Assembly: GCA_002337455.1 (NCBI GenBank)
Contig: DDGC01000011.1
Location: 1 to 64,000, forward strand
Length of the DNA: 64,000 bases
Direction of reading: 5' to 3'
Source of the DNA: Rhizobiales bacterium UBA1912
GTDB taxonomy: Bacteria; Pseudomonadota; Alphaproteobacteria; Rhizobiales; Devosiaceae
Under the pieces are notes generated by a model. That model was not told the origin of the DNA and did not search any database. It worked only from the letters and a program-made list of their open reading frames with translations. Positions 43,310 to 51,832 of the stretch are shown piece by piece. The position numbers were made by a program, and so were the translations under genes. The stretch's first letter is position 1, and every line of letters starts with the position of its first letter.

Positions 43310-44253
43310 GTCTTGAGCCTCGGGTCGAGAATGGCCTGCGCCACGTCAGCGAGAAGGTTGATCAGCACATAGGTTACGGCAACCACCAGCACGCCGCCCT
43401 GAACCAGCAGGATGTCGCGGGTGGAAATGGCGTTGACCAGCATCGCGCCGATGCCGGGCCACTGGAACACGGTCTCGATATAGACCGCCCCGCCCATGAC
43501 GAACCCGGCCTGAATGCCGATGACCGGGATGATCGAAACCAGTGCCGCCTTGAAGGCGTGACGGTAGATCACCGCGCGTTCATTCAGACCCTTGGCGCGC
43601 GCGGTGCGCACGAAATCCTGGCGCAGCACTTCGAGCATGGCGGCGCGAGTGAGGCGCGCAATAACGCCGGTGGCGACAATGGCAAGCGTTGTGGCGGGGA
43701 GAATTAGGTGGATTAAAAGGTCGGGCAGATCGCCGCCGCCATAGACGGCGTACATGCCTGAAGCGGGCAGGATGCGCCATTGCACGGCGAACAAGAGGAT
43801 GAAAAGCAGGCCCAGCCAGAAGGCGGGGGTGGAAATGCCGATCAGGACGAAGAAGGTGACGATCCGGTCGGTCCAGCCGAACTGGCGGACGGCCGAGACG
43901 ACCCCGGCGAGGATGCCCAGGATCGAACACATCACCAGCGAGGCGCCTGCCAGGATCAGGGTGGCGCCGAAGCGCTCGAGCACTTCATCGATCACCGGAC
44001 GGTTGAGGATGAACGAGCGGCCGAAATCGCCTTGAACCATATTGCCGACCCAGACGAAATACTGCTCCCAGACAGGGCGATCGAGACCAAGCTCGCGGTT
44101 GATGCGGGCAACGTTCTCGGGGGTCGCGTAGGACCCGAGAATGGCCAACGCGGGATCACCGGGGATCAACGCCATGATGCCGAAGACGATCACCGACAGC
44201 CCGATGATAACGGGAATGGCCGAAATCAGGCGTTTGAGGATGTAGCCGGGCAT
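43306..44253 (-). CDS. Dipeptide-type ABC transporter permease (DppB-like)
   Basis: An inner-membrane permease of 315 residues with DppB landmarks: the N-terminal helix ending A-L-I-P-G-D-P-A, E-L-G-L-D-R-P near residue 54 and the loop T-A-R-A-K-G-L-N-E. GAGGAA precedes the ATG. It pairs with the permease half of the fused gene. Confidence 0.9.
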   Translation of the reverse strand: MPGYILKRLISAIPVIIGLSVIVFGIMALIPGDPALAILGSYATPENVARINRELGLDRPVWEQYFVWVGNMVQGDFGRSFILNRPVIDEVLERFGATLILAGASLVMCSILGILAGVVSAVRQFGWTDRIVTFFVLIGISTPAFWLGLLFILLFAVQWRILPASGMYAVYGGGDLPDLLIHLILPATTLAIVATGVIARLTRAAMLEVLRQDFVRTARAKGLNERAVIYRHAFKAALVSIIPVIGIQAGFVMGGAVYIETVFQWPGIGAMLVNAISTRDILLVQGGVLVVAVTYVLINLLADVAQAILDPRLKT

Positions 44254-44318
44254 ATCTGCGTTTCCTCTTTTGCCGCGGGGACCTGCCCCCGAAGGGTGGT
44301 TGCAGCTTATCCTCCTTG

Positions 44319-44420
44319 GTCACCCCGGCCTTGAGCCGGGGTCCAGTACACGCAGCATTTGTGATGAACACAAAGTCTGCCGGTTACAGGATCCCGGGTC
44401 TCCGCCCGGAATGACGGCGG
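44319..44420. repeat. REP/BIME-like double-hairpin element, copy A
   Basis: Two hairpins in tail-to-tail order between two genes of one operon. The first is ACCCCGGC-CTTGA-GCCGGGGT; the second is CCGGG-TCTCCG-CCCGG inside GATCCCGGGTCTCCGCCCGG. The ends GTCA and TGAC and an inner CCAGTA motif are shared with the copies near 50669 and 63855, which lie in the opposite orientation. Confidence 0.8.
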
Positions 44421-44477
44421 TGGGTGGGCGAGCGGTGGGATGAAGCCGCGGCGTGCGTGGCTCCACCCCTACAGCCG

Positions 44478-46031
44478 CTACTGCTTGGTCACGTTCCGCA
44501 GCGTCAGGTTGAAGTCCGGCTGGAGTTCGAACCCTTCGACATTGGCGGTGGACACCGCGTTCTGCTTCCAGTTGGCAACGAAAATCCACGGAGCATCGTC
44601 ATGGACGACCTGCTGGACGTCGCGATAGAGACCGGCGCGGGTTTCGGGATCGGTTTCCATGCGGGCCTGATCGAGCATATCGTCGACGTCGACGTTGGAA
44701 TAGTAGCTCGAATTGAACCCACCTTCTTCGGGCCATGCGGCGGTGCGCAGGGTGAGGAACGGCAGGGTATCGGGGTCCGAGGTCATCCAGGCCATTTCGG
44801 CCATGTCCGCCTTACCCTCGAGGCCCGGGTTCACGTTCGCAAGGAAGGTGTTCCACTCATAGGTCTCGATTTCCACGTCAAACCCGACGGCTTCGAGGTC
44901 GGCCTGAATGGCGGTGCCCATGGGGATGGGATCGAGCATGCCCGAACCGCCTTCGGTGACATAGAAGGTGACCGAGAGGTCTTCGACCCCGGATTCTTCG
45001 AGCAGCTGCTCTGCCATTTCCGGATCGTAGGGGTAGGGCTCGACACTGTCGTTATAGGCCCAGGCGAAGGCCGGCGGGATCGGGCCGGCGGAAACATCGG
45101 CGGTGCCCGAAAGCACGTCGTTGACCAGCGTTTCCTTGTTGACCGCGTAGTTGGCCGCCTGACGCACCAGCGGATCGGAGAATGGGCCTTCCTTGGCGTT
45201 AAGCATCACGTACCATGTGTGCGGACCAACGGCGTCGTAAACCATGAAGCTCGGGTCCTCGGCGAACATCGATACGTTGTCGGGGGGGACTTCCACCATG
45301 ATGTCGATGCCGCCCGAAAGCATTTCGGCAACCCGGGTGTTGGCGTCGGTGATGGGGCGGAAGACGACAGTTTCCATGCCGGCGGGTTCGCCCCAATAGT
45401 CCTCGTTGCGCGAAACCACAACGCGGGTGTTGGACTGCCATTCTTCGAACTTGAACGGGCCGGTGCCCACCGGGTTGCGTCCGAAATCTTCGCCATGCTC
45501 GGCAACGGCGGCCGGGGAGACAATGACACCGGTGTTGGTCGCAAGGTTGGTCATGAACGGCGCGAAGGGCACCCCGAGGGTGAATTCGACAGTATAATCA
45601 TCGAGCACTTCGACCGAGGTTACATCGGCAAAATTGAACGAAAGCGGGAAGGGGCCGGTTTCGTAGTAGGGATGGTTTTCGTCGAGCATGCGATCGAAGG
45701 TGAACTTGACCGCCTCGGCGTTGAAGGGCGTGCCGTCGTGGAAGACGACATCGTCGCGCAGATTGAAGGTATAGACCAATCCATCATCGGAAATGGTCCA
45801 GTCGGTGGCGAGAGCCGGTTCGACTTCCAGCGTGCCTTCGGCAAAGCGCACAAGGCCTTCAAATATATTGGTCAGGATGCGGAAATCGTTGGCGGCGGTC
45901 GAAACCTGCGGGTCGAGCGTCTGCGGCTCGGCGATCTGGCCGACGATCAGGACATTGGGTGGGGTCTGGGCGACGACCGGCGATGCGGCCATCAGCACGG
46001 CGATTGCGGCCCCGGCTAAAAGCTTTTTCAT
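44478..46031 (-). CDS. Dipeptide-type ABC transporter substrate-binding protein
   Basis: A periplasmic binding protein of 517 residues (DppA/OppA family). The signal peptide (M-K-K-L-L-A-G-A then a hydrophobic core ending V-V-A-Q) and the Y-T-F-N-L-R-D-D-V-V-F-H-D-G-T-P motif are clear. AAAGGAGAGG lies 5 nt before the ATG. It is the first gene of the minus-strand transport operon and is divergent from the DUF1028 gene across the paired palindromes. Confidence 0.9.
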   Translation of the reverse strand: MKKLLAGAAIAVLMAASPVVAQTPPNVLIVGQIAEPQTLDPQVSTAANDFRILTNIFEGLVRFAEGTLEVEPALATDWTISDDGLVYTFNLRDDVVFHDGTPFNAEAVKFTFDRMLDENHPYYETGPFPLSFNFADVTSVEVLDDYTVEFTLGVPFAPFMTNLATNTGVIVSPAAVAEHGEDFGRNPVGTGPFKFEEWQSNTRVVVSRNEDYWGEPAGMETVVFRPITDANTRVAEMLSGGIDIMVEVPPDNVSMFAEDPSFMVYDAVGPHTWYVMLNAKEGPFSDPLVRQAANYAVNKETLVNDVLSGTADVSAGPIPPAFAWAYNDSVEPYPYDPEMAEQLLEESGVEDLSVTFYVTEGGSGMLDPIPMGTAIQADLEAVGFDVEIETYEWNTFLANVNPGLEGKADMAEMAWMTSDPDTLPFLTLRTAAWPEEGGFNSSYYSNVDVDDMLDQARMETDPETRAGLYRDVQQVVHDDAPWIFVANWKQNAVSTANVEGFELQPDFNLTLRNVTKQ

Positions 46032-46140
46032 GACAACCTCTCCTTTGGCGCACTGGGTGCGCGGTAAACCAGTGGACGAACCTTTTGCGGTTCTGACTTG
46101 GCCCCCAGAGCTTGCCTTGGAGGCGCTGGTCTCCTAATTA

Positions 46141-46186
46141 ATTTATCAGCATAAATGGACATGGCAATACATTTATCGCTATAAAT
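46141..46186. promoter_or_regulatory. Two matched 16-bp palindromes, candidate operators
   Basis: ATTTAT-CAGC-ATAAAT (46141-46156) and ATTTAT-CGCT-ATAAAT (46171-46186) have identical 6-bp arms and centres 30 bp apart, close to three helical turns. They lie between the divergent binding-protein and DUF1028 genes. The GntR protein encoded in the same operon is the likely ligand; that is inferred. Confidence 0.7.
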
Positions 46187-46240
46187 TGCACGAGCGAAAA
46201 ATAAGAGCCGCCGACAAAGCGGCAGGGAGAAAAGCTGCCC

Positions 46241-46879
46241 ATGACGTTCTCGATCCTCGCCCATGACCGCACGAACGGAGCGTTCGGCGTCGCGACCGCC
46301 ACGGGCGGGCCGGCCGTCGGGTCGCTGGTGCCGCATGCGCGGGCCGGGGTTGGGGCTCTGGCGACGCAAGGGTACACCAACCCGCTCTATGCCTATGACG
46401 GAATGGCGGCGCTCGAGGCCGGGCAGGGGGCAGAGGCCGTGGTTTACGCCCTGACGACGGGTGACCCGGAGCGAGAACGGCGGCAATTGATCGTCATGGA
46501 CCGCACCGGCGCTACAGCGGGCTGGAGCGGGCAGGGGCTGACCGATGCGGTGGGCATGCATCTGGAAACCGATACCGCCATCGCAGGCAATTTGCTCGCC
46601 AATACCGATGTGGTCCCCGCCATGGCCGAAGCTTTTTCCCGCGCCACTGGCCCGCTGGAGTTGCGCCTGTTGGCGGCGCTGACCGCGGGCGATGTGGCCG
46701 GCGGGGATGCGCGCGGCATCCAGTCGGCGGCGATAAAGACCTATGCCGACCAGGTCTATCCGGCCATCGATGTGCGCGTGGACTATTCTCTCAATCCCCT
46801 CGATGACCTCTCGACCTTGCTCGAGAAGGTCCGTGCCGGCGGCTACGCCGATTTCTTTGCGACCCTGCCGCGGCGGTGA
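46241..46879 (+). CDS. DUF1028 family protein
   Basis: A protein of 212 residues matching DUF1028: F-S-I-L-A-H-D at the start, G-V-A-T-A-T-G-G-P-A-V-G near residue 16 and A-G-V-G-A-L-A-T-Q-G near 35. The family is thought to have an Ntn-hydrolase-like fold; its substrate is not established. No signal peptide. It is divergent from a dipeptide importer and shares a control region with it. A role in processing the imported compound is plausible, together with the M42 peptidase at the far end of that operon. Confidence 0.83.
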   Translation: MTFSILAHDRTNGAFGVATATGGPAVGSLVPHARAGVGALATQGYTNPLYAYDGMAALEAGQGAEAVVYALTTGDPERERRQLIVMDRTGATAGWSGQGLTDAVGMHLETDTAIAGNLLANTDVVPAMAEAFSRATGPLELRLLAALTAGDVAGGDARGIQSAAIKTYADQVYPAIDVRVDYSLNPLDDLSTLLEKVRAGGYADFFATLPRR

Positions 46880-46944
46880 TTCCGGTTGCCCCCGCCGCGC
46901 CATGCGTCTATGACTTCCCCCGCTGACGGTTCCGCCAAGTAGAG

Positions 46945-47125
46945 CGCGGATGAAAAGGGAATACCGGTGCGGATTACCCATAAGGGGCCAATTCCGGAGC
47001 TGCCCTCGCAACTGTAAGCGGTGAACGAGAACGCCAAGCCACTGATTTTCCGATCGGGAAGGGGCGTTATCGAGCTTTTCCAAAGCGCACCGCGAGTCAG
47101 GAGACCTGCCGCCTGCAACAGACCA
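46945..47125 (+). ncRNA. Cobalamin (B12) riboswitch aptamer
   Basis: The leader carries the conserved core GCTGCCCTCGCAACTGTAA at about 46999-47017, the GCCACTG motif at 47038-47044 and the B12 box GTCAGGAGACCTGCC at 47095-47109, in the correct order and spacing. It lies just ahead of the CbiX-like/ferredoxin fusion and btuFCD-type genes. It should shut them off when adenosylcobalamin is plentiful. Ends are approximate. Confidence 0.9.
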
Positions 47126-47170
47126 ACAAGCCGGACGAGGTGTGCCGGCAGGGGGCAGGTATGGATTTTT
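47104..47170 (+). terminator. Putative riboswitch expression platform (terminator hairpin)
   Basis: ACCTGCCGCCTGC (47104-47116, overlapping the B12 box) can pair with GCAGGGGGCAGGT (47148-47160) with one mismatch in 13, followed by a TTTTT run at 47166-47170. A nested CCGG/CCGG pairing may extend it. The overlap lets aptamer folding and terminator folding compete. Inferred from pairing only. Confidence 0.6.
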
Positions 47171-47227
47171 ATGCAGCGCGTCCGCTGACACAAAGCCCAC
47201 CGCCTTCTCGCAAGAGAAGGTGGGGTT

Positions 47228-47947
47228 ATGGCACCTGACGCAATACTTTTTCTGGTTTCGCAGCCCTATCTGAAGGGCAGGCGCCTCAAGGCGCTTCAGG
47301 CAGCGCTGACACGCGCGTGTCCGGTCCCGTGCGCCGTGGTGCGCATGGAGGGGCGCGAAGCGGGACCAATGACGGCGCTCGATACGCTGGCCGGCGAGGG
47401 CGCGCGCAACATCCTCGTCCAACCGGTCGGTATTCCGTTTTCCGACAGTCTGTTTGCCTGGCTGCCGGGCGCGCTGGCCCATTGGCAGCGCGAGCGCGGC
47501 TTTGAGGGCGAACTGGCGTTGGCCGCCGACCAGATCGGCGACGAGGCCGTATTGGCCGCTATCGCCCGATCCAGTCTGGACAGGGCCGCTGAGGCGGTGA
47601 CTATCGATCCGGACCAGGGCGCGATCGATGGTGCGGGTTGGGACGAGGTGCCGGAACACCGGCATCATTTGCTCGTCTGCACCGGCCCGCGCTGTAATTT
47701 CCGGGAGTCGGGGCCGCTCAAGGCCGTTCTTGCAGAGGAACTGACGCGCCAGGGTGTGGCGCGCGAGTGTCTGGTGGCCACCACCGGATGCCTGTTCCCC
47801 TGCAACAACGGCCCTGTCATGGCCCATTACCCGGCCGGAAATTGGTATCGCCTGCGCGACGCAGATGACGTCGCCCGCTTCGTTTCGACCGTTCTGAAAA
47901 ACGGTCAGACGCTCCCCGAATTTTTGATCCATGAGGTATCGCAATGA
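47228..47947 (+). CDS. CbiX-like domain fused to thioredoxin-like [2Fe-2S] ferredoxin domain
   Basis: A protein of 239 residues under the cobalamin riboswitch. The C-terminal half is a thioredoxin-fold [2Fe-2S] ferredoxin: Cys151 and Cys156 in C-T-G-P-R-C, and Cys188 and Cys192 in C-L-F-P-C-N-N-G-P. The N-terminal 125 residues resemble half of a CbiX/SirB chelatase, but the metal-binding histidine of the usual V-x-H-G segment is replaced (F-L-V-S-Q-P). A role in cobalt insertion or corrin reduction during B12 salvage is inferred. The domain match is from memory. Confidence 0.72.
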   Translation: MAPDAILFLVSQPYLKGRRLKALQAALTRACPVPCAVVRMEGREAGPMTALDTLAGEGARNILVQPVGIPFSDSLFAWLPGALAHWQRERGFEGELALAADQIGDEAVLAAIARSSLDRAAEAVTIDPDQGAIDGAGWDEVPEHRHHLLVCTGPRCNFRESGPLKAVLAEELTRQGVARECLVATTGCLFPCNNGPVMAHYPAGNWYRLRDADDVARFVSTVLKNGQTLPEFLIHEVSQ

Positions 47948-48882
47948 ACTTGCAGAGCTTAACGCTTGCTGCCGCCGTGTCGCTGTTGGCCGGCTCGGCC
48001 TTCGCCCAGACGATTGAAAGCTGCGACACCAGCTTTGCCTATGACACTCCGCCAACAAGGGCCGTGTCACTCTTCCAGCAGACGACCGAGATCATGCTGG
48101 CGCTGGGCCTTGAAGACCGCCTCATCGCTACGGCCTATCTTGAAGACGCAATTCCCGACCGGTGGATCGATCAGTACAACACAATTCCCCAACACTACGA
48201 GGAACTGCCGGCCCGCGAAGTGATCCTGGCCGAAAACCCTGATTTTCTTTTCTCCGGATTCAACTCGGCCTGGCGCGATACCGGTCTGGGCGCCGAAAGC
48301 GAGTGGCACGCCATTGGTGTCGGCACCTATCTTGTGGATTCCGAGTGCCGCGACACCTATCCCGGCGACGTTCCCATTCCGGTCGAAACCCTTTTCGTCG
48401 ATATCGAGCGGATCGGCGCCCTGTTCGGCGTCGAGGATCGGGCGGCCGAAGTTTCGGCTGAACTGCGCACCCGGCTCGATAGCGCACTGGAAACCTCGGT
48501 CGGGGAGGGACTTACAGCCTTCCTTTACGATTCAGGAACCGACACCCCGTATTCGGCCGGCTGCTGCGGGTCACCCGCCTTGCTCATGGAAAGCGTGGGG
48601 CTGACCAATATCGCCGCCAATGTCGAGGGCCGCTGGGCCGATCTCGCCTGGGAAGCTGTGGTGACCGCCGATCCCGATGTCATCGTCATCAACGATGCGG
48701 GTTGGTCCACTGCCGAAGAAAAAATCGCCTATATGGAAGCCGATCCGGTCCTCTCCCAGCTCCGCGCGGTCAAGGAGCAGCGCTACGTGACGGTTCCGTT
48801 CTCGGAAACCATCCTCGGCGTTCGCTTCGTCGACGGCGTTGAGCGTCTCGCCGCCGGGCTTGAGCAGTTGGACCTGAACTAG
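47944..48882 (+). CDS. Cobalamin/corrinoid ABC transporter substrate-binding protein (BtuF-like)
   Basis: A periplasmic binding protein of 312 residues with signal peptide (M-N-L-Q-S-L-T-L then A-F-A-Q). It has the two-lobe cluster-III binding-protein pattern, including T-T-E-I-M-L-A-L-G-L near residue 50 and a glycine-proline hinge. It overlaps the ferredoxin-fusion stop by 4 nt. Siderophore-binding proteins share the fold; the upstream cobalamin riboswitch favours cobalamin or a precursor. Confidence 0.83.
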   Translation: MNLQSLTLAAAVSLLAGSAFAQTIESCDTSFAYDTPPTRAVSLFQQTTEIMLALGLEDRLIATAYLEDAIPDRWIDQYNTIPQHYEELPAREVILAENPDFLFSGFNSAWRDTGLGAESEWHAIGVGTYLVDSECRDTYPGDVPIPVETLFVDIERIGALFGVEDRAAEVSAELRTRLDSALETSVGEGLTAFLYDSGTDTPYSAGCCGSPALLMESVGLTNIAANVEGRWADLAWEAVVTADPDVIVINDAGWSTAEEKIAYMEADPVLSQLRAVKEQRYVTVPFSETILGVRFVDGVERLAAGLEQLDLN

Positions 48883-48885
48883 TCC

Positions 48886-49896
48886 ATGGCCCGATCGAAC
48901 TTTGGCGTCACCCTCGGGGTGGCGCTTGTTTTTCTTGTCCTCGCCATGATGGCCGGTGCCTTCTGGGGCACCGCCGATCTGCCGTGGGACGAGCGCATCA
49001 GGGCGCTGCTGCGTTTGCCAGACGCCCAGCCCAACCTGCAATTGATCGTCTGGGAATGGCGCCTGCCACGCGTCATCATGGTCGCGCTGGTCGGGGGCGG
49101 GCTGGCGCTGTCGGGCGTCATCATGCAGGCGCTGCTGCGCAATCCGCTGGCCGATCCCTATTTGCTTGGCCTGTCATCGGGCGCCTCGGCGGCGGCAACC
49201 GCCGCCATCGTGTGGCTGCCCGCGACGTTCGTTGCCAGTTTCGGGCTCGACCTGCTGGCCTTTTTGGGCGCCATGCTGGCTTTCATGCTGACGCTGGGAC
49301 TGGCGTTCCAGCCGGGCAGGGGTATGGATAAGCTGGTGCTGATATTGGCCGGCGTCGCCATTTCGCTGTTCTTTTCCTCCGTCTCGGCATTTTTCATCCA
49401 CCTCGCCGATCCGCACGTCACCCGCGAGGCGCTCTCGTTTCTGATGGGCTCGGCAGCCGGTGCCCGCTGGGCCGATCTGCCGCCACTGGCCATCGCATTG
49501 CCGCTCGGGCTGCTCGCCACATGGTTGTGCGCGACGATGCTCGACGCTGTGCTGCTTGGCGACGAGCGGGCCGTGGCGCTTGGCGTGCCGCTGCCGGTGT
49601 TGCGGCTGGCCCTCCTCAGCCTTGCCGCACTGCTTACCGGACTGTCGGTGGCCGGGGCGGGTATCGTGGGCTTTGTGGGGCTGATTGTGCCGCATATGGC
49701 CCGGCTGATGGTCGGCGCGCCCCACAAGCGGCTGATCCCGCTTGCGGTGGTTCTGGGCATGATCGTGCTCGTGGTTGTCGATCTGCTGTGCCGTATCGTA
49801 CTGGCGCCCGAAGAACTGCCGCTCAGTGTCTTGCTGGCGCTGTTTGCCGCGCCGCCCTTCGTCTTTATTCTCCGGAAGGTGCGCCGTGGCCTCTGA
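48886..49896 (+). CDS. Cobalamin/siderophore-type ABC permease (BtuC/FecCD-like)
   Basis: A polytopic inner-membrane protein of 336 residues with about ten hydrophobic spans. FecCD landmarks are R-L-P-R-V-I-M-V-A-L-V-G-G-G-L-A near residue 55, N-P-L-A-D-P-Y-L-L-G near 87 and V-G-F-V-G-L-I-V-P-H near 263. It starts 3 nt after the binding protein. The substrate is inferred from the riboswitch. Confidence 0.88.
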   Translation: MARSNFGVTLGVALVFLVLAMMAGAFWGTADLPWDERIRALLRLPDAQPNLQLIVWEWRLPRVIMVALVGGGLALSGVIMQALLRNPLADPYLLGLSSGASAAATAAIVWLPATFVASFGLDLLAFLGAMLAFMLTLGLAFQPGRGMDKLVLILAGVAISLFFSSVSAFFIHLADPHVTREALSFLMGSAAGARWADLPPLAIALPLGLLATWLCATMLDAVLLGDERAVALGVPLPVLRLALLSLAALLTGLSVAGAGIVGFVGLIVPHMARLMVGAPHKRLIPLAVVLGMIVLVVVDLLCRIVLAPEELPLSVLLALFAAPPFVFILRKVRRGL

Positions 49897-50641
49897 CCCC
49901 ATCGTCACCCTCGAAACGATCTCGCTCAAAAAGGGCGAGGCGCAATTGCTCGATGGCGTGTCCTTCGCCCTCGAACGAGGGAAATTTCACGCTCTGCTCG
50001 GCCCCAATGGCGCGGGAAAATCGAGCCTGATGCGCGTTCTCTACCGCGCCGAAACCGGCAACACCGGCTCTGTTCTGCTCGACGGAAAATCGCTCAAGGA
50101 CTGGCCGCGCAAAGCCTATGCGGCGCGGGTCGGCGCGCTGGTCCAGGAATCGGTGTCGCTGGCCGGGCTGACGCTTTATGAGGTGGTGGCGCTCGGGCTG
50201 TTGCCTTTGGCGCTAAACCGCGAAGAGGTTGCTTCGCGCTGTAATGATGCGCTGTCGCTCGTTGGCCTTACCGGGCGATCCGGCGATGATGCCGCCCATC
50301 TCTCGGGCGGCGAGCAGCAGCGCCTGTTCTTTGCCCAGCTTCTGGCGCTCGATCCGGAAATCTACATTCTCGACGAGCCCCACAACCATCTCGATTTGCA
50401 CTACCAGTATGTGCTGCTCGAAGCGGTCAAACGGCGGGGCAGGACAGTGCTGGCTTCGTTCCACGATCTCACCCTCGCCACGCGCTTTTGCGACCGGGCC
50501 TTCCTGCTCGATCACGGAAGGCTGGCGGCGTCGGGGACGCTCACCGAGGTCTTGACGGCGCAAAGACTGGCCGAGGTGTACCGGATCGACGCGGAGTTCG
50601 CGGACGGGGTGCTGAGGATCAGGGGCGCCATCACGGAGTAG
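49886..50641 (+). CDS. Cobalamin/siderophore-type ABC ATPase (BtuD/FecE-like)
   Basis: The ATPase subunit, 251 residues. Walker A G-P-N-G-A-G-K-S-S is near residue 38, the signature L-S-G-G-E-Q-Q-R near 136 and Walker B I-Y-I-L-D-E-P-H-N-H-L-D near 156. The GTG start has GGAAGG about 6 nt upstream and overlaps the permease by 11 nt; the longer in-frame region upstream lies inside the permease. It completes the btuFCD-type transporter. Confidence 0.88.
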   Translation: MASDPIVTLETISLKKGEAQLLDGVSFALERGKFHALLGPNGAGKSSLMRVLYRAETGNTGSVLLDGKSLKDWPRKAYAARVGALVQESVSLAGLTLYEVVALGLLPLALNREEVASRCNDALSLVGLTGRSGDDAAHLSGGEQQRLFFAQLLALDPEIYILDEPHNHLDLHYQYVLLEAVKRRGRTVLASFHDLTLATRFCDRAFLLDHGRLAASGTLTEVLTAQRLAEVYRIDAEFADGVLRIRGAITE

Positions 50642-50668
50642 GGTGACTTCAAAAACCGGCCATTCCCA

Positions 50669-50773
50669 CCGCCGTCATCCCGGGCGAAGACCCGGGACCC
50701 AGTAAGCGGCGGCGTTGGCGGTTCGGTCTCTGGCGCTCAGTGTACTGGACCCCGGCTCAAGGCCGGGGTGACA
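50669..50773. repeat. REP/BIME-like double-hairpin element, copy B
   Basis: The clearest copy. GTCATCCCGGG-CGAAGA-CCCGGGA forms the left hairpin and ACCCCGGC-TCAAG-GCCGGGGT the right. Inner arms CCAGTA and TACTGG flank a variable centre of about 40 bp, and the outer ends are GTCA and TGAC. It fills most of the gap between the ABC ATPase and psuG. Confidence 0.85.
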
Positions 50774-50912
50774 GGGTGGTGGATTGAGAGAGGACAGCGG
50801 CTACCCCGCGCCAATATCGTTTAGATTGGCCACGGGGAGAGGGGCAATAAGAGCTCGCTTGCGCTCGCCGTGCTGCTGTGGTTTGCATCGCGCAAACGCA
50901 GAAGGTCCCTTC

Positions 50913-51830
50913 ATGTCCGATTACCTCGAGATTTCCCCCGAGATCAAATACGCGCTGGCCGACGGTCAGCCCGTCGTGGCGCTTGAATCCACGATCATCA
51001 CCCACGGCATGCCCTATCCGCAGAACCTCGAGACCGCGCTGGCCGTGGAGCAGGTAGTGCGCGACAATGGCGCGGTGCCCGCCACCATCGCTGTGATGGG
51101 CGGCAAATGCCATGTGGGCGTGGCGGGTGAAACGCTTGAGGCATTGGCCAGAACCGGCCTTGAGGCCGCCAAGGCTTCCCGGCGCGATCTCGCGGCGATT
51201 CTCGTGAAAGGGCTGACCGCCGGAACCACAGTGGCCACCACCATGCAGATTGCCGCGATGGCGGGCATAAAGGTGTTTGCCACAGGCGGTATCGGCGGCG
51301 TGCATCGCGGGGCCGAATCCACATTCGATATTTCCGCGGACCTGACCGAGCTTTCCCAAACCCCGGTCGCCGTGGTGTGCGCGGGCGCCAAGTCGATTCT
51401 CGACATTCCCAAAACGCTCGAAGTGCTTGAATCCAATGGCGTTCCGGTTATCGGGTTTGGCACGGATGCGTTCCCTGCGTTCTTTGCGCGCGAAAGCGGC
51501 TATGGCGTCGATTACCGGCTGGATACGCCTGAGGAGGTCGCTGCGCTGATCGCCACGCAGGCGGCGCTGAACATGGCCGGCGGCGTTCTGGTCGCCAACC
51601 CGATCCCCGAGGCCGACGCGCTCGATGCCGACGAGATCGATGGGCGCATCGCAGCCGCCATCGCCGACGCGGAGCATGAGGGCGTCACCCGCAAGGATCT
51701 GACCCCCTATCTGCTCAACCGGATTTTCCAGTTGACCGACGGCAAGTCGCTGGTCGCCAATATCGCGCTGGTCAAGAACAACGCCGCCGTGGCCGCGCAG
51801 ATTGCGGCCGCCCTCGTCAAACGCGGCTGA
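50913..51830 (+). CDS. psuG: Pseudouridine-5'-phosphate glycosidase
   Basis: An enzyme of 305 residues that splits pseudouridine 5'-phosphate into uracil and ribose 5-phosphate. Family signatures are A-L-E-S-T-I-I-T-H-G-M-P-Y-P near residue 24, V-G-V-A-G-E near 69, and A-T-G-G-I-G-G-V-H-R-G near 122, plus catalytic-site lysine and aspartate regions. AGAAGG lies 7 nt before the ATG; the longer open frame upstream runs into the repeat element. It is followed by psuK after 2 nt. Confidence 0.92.
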   Translation: MSDYLEISPEIKYALADGQPVVALESTIITHGMPYPQNLETALAVEQVVRDNGAVPATIAVMGGKCHVGVAGETLEALARTGLEAAKASRRDLAAILVKGLTAGTTVATTMQIAAMAGIKVFATGGIGGVHRGAESTFDISADLTELSQTPVAVVCAGAKSILDIPKTLEVLESNGVPVIGFGTDAFPAFFARESGYGVDYRLDTPEEVAALIATQAALNMAGGVLVANPIPEADALDADEIDGRIAAAIADAEHEGVTRKDLTPYLLNRIFQLTDGKSLVANIALVKNNAAVAAQIAAALVKRG

Positions 51831-51832
51831 CC

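Noticed and set aside
44424..46019. 531-codon plus-strand frame opposite the dipeptide-binding protein
   Set aside because: It shadows a clear signal-peptide-bearing binding protein on the minus strand; the high GC content keeps it open.
46028..48070. 680-codon minus-strand open frame
   Set aside because: It runs antisense through the DUF1028 gene, the cobalamin riboswitch and the ferredoxin fusion, all of which have clear identities.
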